A stretch of DNA of 64,000 bases from Actinostola sp. cb2023 (Eukaryota > Cnidaria > Anthozoa > Actiniaria > Actinostolidae), in the NCBI GenBank assembly GCA_033675265.1, contig JAUJYZ010000974.1:996001-1060000 (forward strand), read 5' to 3'. Each line of letters starts with the position of its first letter. Position 1 is the stretch's first letter. Position numbers and translations under genes: made by a program. The notes under the pieces were generated by a model. That model was not told the DNA's origin. It ran no database searches and saw nothing but the letters and a program-made list of their open reading frames with translations. Shown here piece after piece: positions 36,901-46,509 of this stretch.

Positions 36901-38114
36901 TAGTGTGGATACTCCGATGGTAAAAATGCATAAAAAAGTATGCATTTTCAAACAAATGGAGTAGTGTGGACTGGAGTGAGTGTGAGTGACACTTCTGGTT
37001 GTAAAGCCCCAAATTAACAACTTGCAGATAATCCAGTCCTGAGTTAAAATTCATCTAAGTTATATTTATTATCTAATTTATTGGAAATATATTTAGGCTA
37101 CGATCAAGATGGAGGAGGCAGCCATGGAGGATATAGGGGTGGTATGTACATTAAAGGGATAGAAATGTACTGTAGGCTTCCAATGTAGTTGAAAATTTGT
37201 TTTTGAACCATTTAAACAGACCTTTTATGACTTAGCTAAATGTAAGCTGAGGCTTCAATAAGTTGTGGCTTAGCTAAAGCCTAGGTCAGACGTTGTGCTA
37301 ATCATGATCCGTTCTAATTTCAAACATTAGATAATGAGGCGGCTTCTTTTGAAGTAATTAAGAATGGCTCTTGGAAAGTACGACGAGTGAACTAGGCCTA
37401 AGTTGCAAAATGATCTGTTTTAAATTTTATAGTTTTCTAGGTTTTTTTTTAACTTTAGTAATATTATTTGTTAATGCAAAGTGCTTTAGAATATTTTAAT
37501 AGTTAAAGCGCTATATAACTTATATTTTTTATTTTTTATTATTCATGGTCCTAATAGTCCCTTTTCACATTCACAAATCCCATTGTAAAACCACTGTACT
37601 TATTGACATCAGACGCATTTGTACAGGGTTAGCCTCGAGTCAGTGTCAATTATTCACAAATATCAACAAAAACACGAAAAAAAAGTTGACATGAAACAAT
37701 AGAAACATTTTTGAATTACACGGACAGTTCTCTGAATCGAGGCTAAGCCTGTACAAATGCGTCTTTTGTCAAGGACAGTGGTCATCTCTAAACAACGCGA
37801 AACTGGAGTATTTGTATTTCTATTTTTAAATATCTATTTTTGTACTGTATCTTTATAAAAGTATGTGGATCTAATTTTAGATCGTGATGATGCCTCTTCT
37901 GGTGATTGGGGTTCCAACAGATCAAACAATAGAGGTGGAGGTGGAGGTGGAGGTGGAGGTGGAGGTGGAGGTGGAGGTGGAGGTGGAATGAGAGGAGGAC
38001 GCCGTGGGTATCCCGATAGGGGATTTGAAGAATTTAAAGAAGCAGATCCAGGTATATTTCATAATGCACAATTGAAAATTCACCAATTGATTTTTGCGCT
38101 ATATAAGTTAATAA

Positions 38115-38166
<52 letters not shown>

Positions 38167-39524
38167 TGACAGTATTACTATTTGTACACAAGTACAGTAG
38201 AATCCTGATATTTGAACACTCAGGGCAACAAGAACGCTGTTTGTACACATAAGGTCTCTTGTTTGAGACAGTTTGAGAAACCAATAATATAATAATGAAC
38301 ACTCAGGGCAACAAGAACACTGTTCAAAATAGCACATAGTGAGGTCTCTTGTTTGAGACAGTGGGGAGTTTGAGATAACCAATAATAATAATAATAACCA
38401 AGGTGAACACTCAGGGCAACAAGAACACTGTTCAAAATAGCACATAGTGAGGTCTCTTGTTTGAGACAGTGGGGAGTTTGAGATAACCAATAATAATAAT
38501 AATAACCAAGGTGAACACTCAGGGCAACAAGAACACTGTTCAAAATAGCACATAGTGAGGTCTCTTGTTTGAGACAGTGGGGAGTTTGAGATAACCAATA
38601 ATAATAATAATAACCAAGGTGAACACTCAGGGCAACAAGAACACTGTTCAAAATAGCACATAGTGAGGTCTCTTGTTTGAGACAGTGGGGAGTTTGAGAT
38701 AACCAATAATAATAATAATAACCAAGGTGAACACTCAGGGCAACAAGAACACTGTTCAAAATAGCACATAGTGAGGTCTCTTGTTTGAGACAGTGGGGAG
38801 TTTGAGATAACCAATAATAATAATAATAACCAAGGTGAACACTCAGGGCAACAAGAACACTGTTCAAAATAGCACATAGTGAGGTCTCTTGTTTGAGACA
38901 GTGGGGAGTTTGAGATAACCAATAATAATAATAATAACCAAGGTGAACACTCAGGGCAACAAGAACACTGTTCAAAATAGCACATAGTGAGGTCTCTTGT
39001 TTGAGACAGTGGGGAGTTTGAGATAACCAATAATAATAATAATAACCAAGGTGAACACTCAGGGCAACAAGAACACTGTTCAAAATAGCACATAGTGAGG
39101 TCTCTTGTTTGAGATAGTGGGAAGTTTGAGATAACCAATAATAATAATAATAACCAATTTGAAGATAGCAGCTCTACTAGAGATTGCCTTATGATATTTG
39201 TTAAAATCACAGTAACAACAAGTTATGATGTTGACTTCTTTCTTGCTTCATATGTCAAATTTCACCATCTCTTGAAGGAGTTTGTTGAATAACCAGCGAC
39301 AGGTTTTCAGTCTACTTACAGGTTAAATTGTCTTTATTGCAGAGGAGTTAGCCAGAAGGCCAAAGTTAAATCTAAAGCCACGTTCAGCTCATAAAGATGT
39401 TGATGCTCTCGCAATGTCAACTGAGCGAATGAAAATATTTGGAACAGGAAGGCCCAGGGATGAAGTTGTTGACAAGAAAGACGACAATAAAGATAAAAGT
39501 GAATCTGAGAAACCATCAGAGTGA
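27942..39524 (+). CDS. EIF4H: Eukaryotic translation initiation factor 4H
   Basis: RRM protein that stimulates the eIF4A helicase during cap-dependent initiation; cytosolic. Nine exons: 27942-28015, 28095-28233, 28639-28687, 34434-34498, 35777-35906, 36014-36043, 37097-37141, 37881-38051, 39343-39524; all phases agree and give 294 residues (human 227-248). Residues 43-55 read [13 protein letters not shown] with RNP2; RNP1 is KGFSYVEF (87-94). Then come an RG/RGG-rich region, a run of 18 glycines coded by (GGTGGA)n at 37934-37987, and the eIF4B/4H motif [10 protein letters not shown] with [11 protein letters not shown] near the C-terminus. The extra length is in the Gly/Arg-rich part. Introns 3, 4 and 8 have grown by transposons and tandem arrays. 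eIF4B is excluded by the N-terminal position of the RRM and small size. Confidence 0.95.
28688..29740. other. EIF4H intron 3, proximal part
   Basis: AT-rich intron DNA. It includes a degenerate 'cacctacgaggctacgcacctagtggcctatg' run of about 9-13 bp repeats at 28975-29070 and ATT/TTA microsatellites at 29325-29345 and 29430-29480. No gene or clear transposon seen. Confidence 0.5.
30041..30121 (-). repeat. tRNA-derived SINE-like segment
   Basis: On the minus strand there is a good polymerase III B box, GTTCGAGTCCCA (30058-30047), and an A-box-like TGGCATAGTTGG (30111-30100), spaced as in a tRNA gene. The stems expected of a functional tRNA do not pair fully, so this is more likely a SINE head or tRNA pseudogene. 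A 'caaaatggcgg' tract follows about 110 bp away on the plus strand. Confidence 0.45.
30655..30915. repeat. Imperfect 60-75-bp tandem repeat, four copies
   Basis: Copies share 'tgtattcacgtcaac' and 'ctgtcttgctct...tagtagaacgaag'. The last two are nearly identical; the first two are diverged or shorter. It is followed by telomere-like 'aaccctaaacctaacccc' pieces (30948-31090) too short and mixed to be telomeric. Confidence 0.7.
31090..31929. mobile_element. Transposon with perfect 35-bp TIRs, EIF4H intron 3
   Basis: 31090-31124 and 31895-31929 are exact reverse complements (TAGGCCAAGAGAATGAAAG...). The 840-bp interior has no transposase. Its middle shares sequence with the adjacent foldback at 31973-32469 (the 'ttggattttcaaaa' and 'ccaattcaaaatgg' stretches). 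Confidence 0.85.
31973..32469. mobile_element. Foldback element inserted in a 20-bp tandem repeat
   Basis: The arms starting ATAAGCCACTTCACGCTTTC pair over more than 150 bp. It interrupts the unit GTACCAGTTCAAAACAAATT exactly: the unit is broken after 'aaaacaa' on the left and resumes at 'tgtaccag' on the right, with AT on both sides. Confidence 0.75.
32564..34386. mobile_element. TIR element with internal 31-bp array, EIF4H intron 3
   Basis: Ends TACCGTATTTCCT (32564-32576) and the exact reverse complement at 34374-34386. Inside are two diverged direct copies of about 150 bp (near 32640-32795 and 33110-33260), a strong hairpin at 33727-33756 (arms AGTCGGG and CCCGACT), and nine near-identical copies of a 31-bp unit, GAAAGGGGGCGTTTATTAGA..., at about 33870-34145. 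No transposase is seen. It ends 47 bp before EIF4H exon 4. Confidence 0.75.
34732..35530. repeat. 42-bp minisatellite, about 19 copies, EIF4H intron 4
   Basis: Unit AGGTCTTGACAGCACAGACC then aagccataagcaaggtttgtac. Copies differ at a few positions (gAac/gCac, aGaa/aGCa, acaCgtc). A multiple-of-3 length leaves three frames open on the minus strand, giving ORFs of 259-302 codons that I do not accept as genes. It starts about 230 bp after exon 4. Confidence 0.95.
37279..37400. mobile_element. Palindromic MITE, copy 1 (EIF4H intron 7)
   Basis: Ends read GCCTAGGTCAGACG and, complemented, TAGGCCTAGTTCACTCG; the inside pairs around 'gataatgaggcggc'. A second member of the family lies at 44824-44948. 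Confidence 0.75.
38214..39160. repeat. 108-bp minisatellite, about 9 copies, EIF4H intron 8
   Basis: The unit begins GAACACTCAGGGCAACAAGA and ends in an (ATA)n stretch followed by 'accaaggt'. Starts fall every 108 bp from about 38297. The first copy is shorter and diverged; the middle copies are nearly identical. The array generates a 349-codon minus-strand ORF, rejected. An (ATT)n microsatellite precedes it at 38118-38163. Confidence 0.95.
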
Positions 39525-42500
39525 GGTAGAGATAATAATAATAATAAATATTTATAAAGCGCTCATAGCGAAAGTTCTGAGCGCTGAATACAAAGATATA
39601 TAAAAAAATATATATTAAAAAAAAAAAAAAAAATATGTATATAATAAAAAAATAAAAAAAATGGATGAATAGTTGAATAAATGGATGGACAGATAGATAG
39701 ATTGATGGACAGAATGATTGACTGAGCAAGACTTCCATGAAATCATGAGTCCATTACTACACTAGCTGGGAACATCCATTTCTCTATTGGGTTATTTCAT
39801 GAGTATCAGAATAATTTATCATTCATTTTAGGCTTAGGAATTTATTATCATTATTTATTATATATTATTTATAATAAATGATGTCATTCTGATTCTCATG
39901 AAATATTTCTACTCCAATAGAAAACTTTTTTTGAATTTCTATCAAAGCGTAAATTCGAAAGCAAATGCAAAACATAGTGTCAGAAGGTTCCTCACAATCT
40001 GTTCAATTCTCTGAGAGTTCCCAGAGTGTATTTTGCAGGAGAAATGATTCTAAATATAGCACATAACAAAGAAACACCATCGTACTTGGATAAATGTTAT
40101 GGACTCGCCTAGTAATGGGCTTCTGAGGAAATGCTGTATTTTCATGTTGTATTTTTGGTGTTTTCTGTGTTGTATTTTCAGTATTTCTCCTGCTGTCTTT
40201 GACCCACTTTTGCCTTTCACCTTTTCATGTGTTTTAACAAGTTTTTAAATGAACATTTTGTTACAGATTACAGATTTCAGGCCAAGTTTTCAAGCTTCTT
40301 CTACAGATAATTGATATATGCTTCAATACAGATTTCAGCCCAAGATTGCAGTTCAGAGCATTCTCTCAATGTGAAGACAGTGACACTTACTAAGAAATAT
40401 ACATCTGTGAATCGTGTGCTCTTCCAGAGAGTTCATACAGGATGTACCAACATTGTTTTATCTGCTTTCAAGATTTTTAAAACCAGTACGTATGACTGGC
40501 TCAGTGTTTTTCCTATATCAATATTATGTTGAACCATGCAGAAACTAATCTACTGTACAAAACATCAGATTTGTAACAAAATTGGAATCTTTCTTGGAAC
40601 TTTCTTTCAATAAATCATTTGAGGGAAATTTCCCCAAAAATATTGACCATTTTATAGGTTTGGCACTGTATTGTCTAAGAACATGATTGTACACCATGTA
40701 GAGTTGTACTGCCAGATCAGGAAGAATCCCAAATAGTTTTATTCTATTTTGGAAAAACATTGACAAGTGATCGACACTCTCTTTAGATACTTAGACTGGG
40801 TAAAATGAACTGGATATACATAAAGAACGACCTTGATTTCAGGCACTGATGCATACTGTATATTACAGTCAGTGGGTAGACCTGTTTGTACTGTCAAATG
40901 GGAAGCACGCTTAGACTCTCCCCTATGACTGGGTTTGGATTTGGAAACTGGGAATTAATCCAGTACAAAGTCTGAACCTTCTTCATCTGGCAGCGCAAAC
41001 CTTATCTATCACTTTGATGTCACAAATAAAGTGGTTAAAGTGCTTTTCATCAGTTTAGAATGTGTTTGTTTCTGATGATAGGTTTGACAATATTTATAGT
41101 TAGTAACATTTTGTCAGGGAAAAAGCTACTCAATGCTTGTAAAGTGGCCCTTGATCATATAGAAATAAACAGATGAAAGCTGCAAACAATTCAATAAACT
41201 GAATCTCTTTATTTTCTATGATTTAATGTACTTTAATTCGTGGTTTTGAGTTTGTTTTGTACAGACAGTTACTCTGTCTGGTTCCTGCTGCCTGCACTGT
41301 TGTACTGTAATATAATATTCGCTCTCAACAAAATGGACATAGCTGGAGAGTTTTTAAGGGTGTCTGGCTTCAGGGCTGTAGCTGCCAGTTTTTGAGTGGT
41401 CCGGTCAGTTTTTGAGTGGTCCGGTTTTCAAACTTTGTTTTTCATAAAAAAATATCTGAATAATTAAAAATGTAAATAAATTGGTTTATTTTGGGTCTCG
41501 CTCAAAATACTTAATTCGACATCACACTGGCTATGTAAATAGGCAGTAGTAATATCAAGTTAATGATTCAGATAGTGCATGTATAAGTGGGTGTCTATCT
41601 TGGAGATAAGCTTTGCATGCTTTGATTCTTGCAGTAACGCAGTACATTGATCTAATTTTTGCAAGCCATATACATTGTAACTGTTTGATTCGATAAGTAG
41701 TCCGGTTGAAACTGGCGGCTATTCTTCGTTTGCACTTGACGTCACTTCCCCTTGCGAATTAATAAAAAAAATTCTAAAATTTAGTTATGGATCCTATCAA
41801 CTTGATTCTTGGCAGTGTTTTAGAGAATTGTGATATGAATTGTTGTAGAAAGTTTCAGATGGGCTCGATCTTTTGTGGCTGAGTTTTCGAAGTTTGAATT
41901 GTGTCACGCAACTCTTACCAAACGCTAGTCACGTCTCTGAAAAGTCGTAGAAACCAACAAATTTGGGGGCTTTCTCAGTATATCACCGTCCTGAATCCCT
42001 GAAAATTTGAATAACAATAGTTCATATTGTTGTATGCCTCGTTCTACAAAGAGTTCTTGATTTGAATAACAAAGGTTTTTCAGGATAGTGATATACTGAG
42101 AAAGAGCCCAAATTTGTACCAAATTAAATGGTTTTAGTTTTATAAATGTTTATAAGTTATATTTTTTGTGATGTATATCAACTCTAAGCTTGAATTTATT
42201 TTTTGAAATCTAGGCCGCCATGTTGGAAGACATCCAGTTGAAGTCACCGGCCGGTGACTTTGGAGCGCGGACAAAAACCGCTGGATCCTCGAGCATGCTT
42301 CCAACATGGCGCCGACATACATTTACACCAAATATTTGGAAACTTCGTTCGCTCATAGCTCGGTAAAGAAATGCTCTAGTGCTCCAAAATTTGGCCCAGA
42401 TTTGTTATTTTGCTAGCTCTACAAGCTCATAAGGTTTTTATTTTATTTGGCAAAGGAAATGATATTTCGAATTTTGAGAACAGCCGTATAAATTAAAATC

Positions 42501-43015
42501 GACCCGTAATCCACGTGGTTGCAAACGAAGAATACGGCCCTGGGCTTAGAGAGAGTTGACTTTATTTTGACTGATATTAAATCAAGGTGTTTCTGATGGT
42601 TCTTTCCTGCAAATCGCAACAAATCCAGGATCTTGAACTTGATAAGGGGAAAAAATTTATTGTGATTCAGTGAAATAATTGAGCATCTTGCTTCATGTAA
42701 AGTAGCCTGCGAATACAGCCGCTTGTTTACGCTCGCCACAGGGGTTTTAAGCAAACACTAAAACCACGAAACAGTGCTAACGACTTTAATTAGCACTAAA
42801 TAGTGCAATGTCTTTTGTTTTCTAATGTTGTACTATTTCACGGTTGTAGACGCGGGCTTCCTTTGGACTAATATGTCGCGTCGATCGATATTGGAAGCTT
42901 GGTAACTAGTTGACGTGTTCATGTACAGCGGTATCATTGAAAGCGACGAGACGACAAGAGAGTTTTTGATGGTTGAACGAAAAACCTCTCGAAATATTTC
43001 TTAACTTCTTAAAAT
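39525..43015. other. Spacer EIF4H to TMEM167A
   Basis: No coding gene recognised. 39530-39660 is AT-rich with a poly(A) stretch. 40000-41300 is unique-looking DNA that may include EIF4H 3' UTR. About 41715-42545 looks like an element: the inner ends 'ggctattcttcgtttgca' and, inverted, 'tgcaaacgaagaatacggcc' pair, and it contains a palindrome at 42225-42310 with arms CATGTTGGAAG and CTTCCAACATG. A 22-bp direct duplication 'cagtttttgagtggtccggt' is at 41390-41425. Confidence 0.5.
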
Positions 43016-44327
43016 ATGGTAAGTTTCGTGTGAATAACCGTCATTATATCATGCTTTACATGCCTGTGACCTTGATTGTTATTTATTGTTTCTATAGTCC
43101 GCCATATTCAACTTCCAAAGCCTACTTTCAGTGATACTTTTATTGATTTGCACTTGTGCCTATATAAGGTCAATATACCCATCATTACTCGATAACAACA
43201 AAACTGGGTGAGTAATAACATGCTTTAATACGTAGCCTAGTAGTTCTAGAATTAGCATGTGAAAGTGTTATTTTGCTTCGCTTTCACATTTGTAAGAGTG
43301 TTGGAACTGCCTTCACTTCACTGCCTTCACTTCAGTTTTACTTAATTCCGTTTGTTTAAGCTTATATTTCTTCAATCCTTTCTCTCTATTTTACCTTTTC
43401 CTCTCTATCAAACTTTAACTATTTGTTTATTTAAATAATTTACTTTAATGTCTAAATTCGTATCAAAATAAAATAGAATCAATCAAGCTGTCTGTATGTC
43501 CATATTGTCTGTCTGTCCATAGACTGCAAAACAGCCCCTACTTCTTCACGAATGGTCCATCAAGAAGAGTTCAAGTTCGTTTGAGTCAGTTGGGGCCGCG
43601 ACTCGAACAAACTTCAACTCTTCTCAATGGACCATTCGCGAAGAAGTAGGGGCTGTTTTGCAGTCTAGTCTGTCCATGTTGTCTGTCTGTCCATGTTGTC
43701 TGTCTGTCCATGTTGTCTGTCTGTCCATAATAATGGTTTTACTCATTGATGTGATATATTTTCAGTCTTCTTGGTATATTCTGGAAAGCAGCAAGAATAG
43801 GTAAGCTTTCTGCAAGTTATTGAAACAATTAAAAGTAACTTTATTGTGATCAAATTCTGAATTCTCCTTTGAAACCCCAAGAGCCTAGAGGAGAATTTAG
43901 ATGTTGATCAGACATGACTTGTGTTGTTTTTGCAGAGACCACTTCAATTTAGTGCATAAAACTGGAATTCTCTTACCAGAGCTGTGTATTATTATTATTA
44001 TACCTTATTGTACACACAGTGTTTACAATACGAGCGCTATTGTTGTACCGTATCCGAATTACAAACACAAGCTGAAGGAGAGTGATTGTAGATCTGATAC
44101 AACACGAATGTTGTAAACTACTAATCCAATGAACAGGCTGTACAATTTCATATCAACATTTTGAAGATACGAGTAATTTTCCTTGGGAAAAGCGTTGTTA
44201 AAGTTGATGCAAAAAATGATGAATAAAATGATTTATGCTGGTGTATTATTTTACAGGAGAAAGAAAGAGTCCCTATGTTGCACTATGTTGTTTGGCAATG
44301 GCAGGAAGCATCCTATTTTGGCAATAA
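43016..44327 (+). CDS. TMEM167A: TMEM167A / kish-A, small secretory-pathway membrane protein
   Basis: Four exons: 43016-43018 (ATG alone), 43098-43207, 43766-43800, 44257-44327, phases 0, 2 and 1, ending TAA. The product is 72 residues, the same length as human kish-A. It begins [11 protein letters not shown], continues [12 protein letters not shown], then [27 protein letters not shown], and ends AGSILFWQ. Two hydrophobic segments (about 8-24 and 53-70) fit a small Golgi/ER membrane protein required for secretion. A three-base first coding exon is unusual but the junctions are clear (ATG|GTAAGT, ...CTATAG|TCC). Kish-B (TMEM167B) is less likely given the near match to the kish-A pattern. Confidence 0.95.
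43520..43667. mobile_element. Foldback MITE in TMEM167A intron 2
   Basis: Ends TAGACTGCAAAACAGCCCC and reverse complement; arms of about 60 bp, loop about 25 bp containing 'agttggggccgcgac'. Flanked by 'gtctgtctgtccat' tandem repeats (43488-43730). Confidence 0.85.
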
Positions 44328-46509
44328 CCTCCAAGAACCATAGAAATTATATAAATTTATACAAGCTACAGAAGTATTAGCTGTCAAAGATTTCAACTAA
44401 TATCTGAACTATAAGTATTGTACAAATATGTGCTTGTAACATAATGTCAAATATAGGCCCCCAAATATACACAAGGAATTTTAGATCTGGTTATGTAAAA
44501 AAGTATCTGTAGTGTAGAACAATTTGCTACTGTCTTTATACAAAGAATATAGCTTAGCGTACATGACAGTCTCCTCTGATAGTATTCATATTTCTTCTTG
44601 GGATCCCTGGTCTTAAACCACAGGGATCCCAAAATAGATTTGACTGCAGAGGAGTTTTAAAAGCATCATGGCTATAGAGTTACTGTAGCTTACAAAAGCT
44701 TACATAGATATAAGTAAAGAACACAGTTTGATTCGTAATGAATAACTGTTTCTTGATGTTTTATTCTTCAAAAAATAATGAGTGAGTTTTTTTTTAAAAA
44801 GTTCAAGAACATTTTCTTGACATTAGGCCTAGTTCAAACGCCGTACTTTCCAAGAGCCGTTCTTAATTACTTCAAAAAGAAGCTGCCTCATTATCTATTG
44901 TTTGAAATGAGAACGGCTCATAATTAGCACGACGTCTGAACTTGGCCTCAGTTTCTATTGTATATTGGGTGCAAGCAGAGCCTACTTTGTCTTCACTTGT
45001 ACTAAGGCTTGGATCACAGGTTAACATTGTACACACATGATGGATTGGCCTAAACATGGATGGTAAAGTAATTCCTGGGCCAAGATGCCAATATGGCTGG
45101 TGCTTTAACTATAAATGAGTAGTATATAATAAAGTAGGCACAACATTAACATCAACTAAACACGTATGTGTGGGCACTAAAACAAAGAATCGCTGATTTC
45201 CACATGGGACTGAATAGTAACATGTAAACAATAATAATAGACAATGGATCACAATAATGCCAGTCACAACTTTGGCAAACTGGATAGTTGAGGAATAAAA
45301 GATATTTATAAAATAAATATTAATATTGGAAAATCATTAATGATGGTCCACAGACACCATATTTGGCTCTGTGGTTCAAACAGAGTTGGTTTAAAATAAC
45401 AAGACACTCAGCGTGAACTAATAACGTATTTCTATCATCTACAGAAGTAGTTTTATTCTGCATGTTACTGCACAATTTACTGTATAACAGAATTTCCACA
45501 GTTGACAATATCAGCTCAGAATGAAACGGCAAGGTTAAGACTGTTAGTAAATCAATGATTGAATAAGAACATACATCGCAACATGACTAAAACAGTGCTT
45601 GGTCACGTCATAGGAAAGGAAAAGAGATATAAGGGAAAAAAAGGATACTTGCGAAAAAGGAAGGGGAAGAAAACACAGAAAATCCAGACCTTTGGCTCTG
45701 CATGGTTCTGGTCACGGTCCCACCCCTCGCATATCAAAAGAAAGACGAAAAAGAAAATTTGAAAAAAGAAATGATGGGACGACTCTCCCGAGACATTCTA
45801 AGAAGCTGAGACTCGACTTACGTAAAGGGTGAAGATTTCAGCCCCACCTGCACTATCTTTTTTCCAGTGCTGCATAAAACTAGGTCCTAACCAAAAGGCC
45901 AGTGAGGGAGGGGATATCCGGCCCCTAAGCCATACCTTCAGATAAACCCTATTAGTCCATTGCTGCATCTAGTCACTCATATTATATTACATGTAAGGTG
46001 TGATTTTTGTTGTCCATTCGGCAAAGCATTCATATTCTATAAATACGTAGTGTGTCCTTAGGGACCTCACGTGAATAAGTCTTGGTGTTATGATTCTGTC
46101 TTCGGATTTTGGGCTTCCTGTGGTATGCGCGACACCACAGGTAACCCGCCAAAAGGATGACATTCAAAGTTCGATTTTCCCACTCAATTTGTGAAAATCT
46201 GAAACTATTTCTTCACTCGAGTATATTACATCTCTAGAGCTATCTATGGTCTGAATTCTGTTACAAACAGAAATCTAGAAGTAGGTAAAACCGATCATTG
46301 AAATGTGGGCTTCCTGTGGTGTGCTCAACGATTGAAACGCCAGAAATTCGGTTAACATTCAACCTAAATACAGCAAATTAAAGTTTTCTCTAGCTTCCTA
46401 TAGATATTTCGTATTTCTAAGTAATATTTGTCTCAAAGTTTAAGTTTTGAAAATTTTCAATAAGTGTTTCATATCATCTTCTTTGGGGTTCCTGTGGTTG
46501 ACAGGAAAG
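44328..46509. other. Spacer TMEM167A to LACTB
   Basis: No gene recognised. It contains the second copy of the palindromic MITE at 44824-44948 and two stretches with the GGGCTTCCTGTGG motif (46117-46148 as a hairpin with arms CTGTGGT and ACCACAG, and 46307-46320). A Lys-rich ORF at 45559-45762 has no family resemblance. The last part before 46510 is the LACTB promoter; no TATA box is obvious. Confidence 0.5.

Noticed and set aside
38161..39210. Minus-strand ORF of 349 codons
   Set aside because: A 108-bp tandem repeat within EIF4H intron 8.
41370..42545. Possible gene between EIF4H and TMEM167A
   Set aside because: Only short ORFs without motifs; inverted ends and inner palindromes fit a mobile element better.
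45559..45762. Lys-rich 67-codon ORF, ribosomal-protein-like composition
   Set aside because: Composition only; no recognisable ribosomal protein motif and no splice partners.
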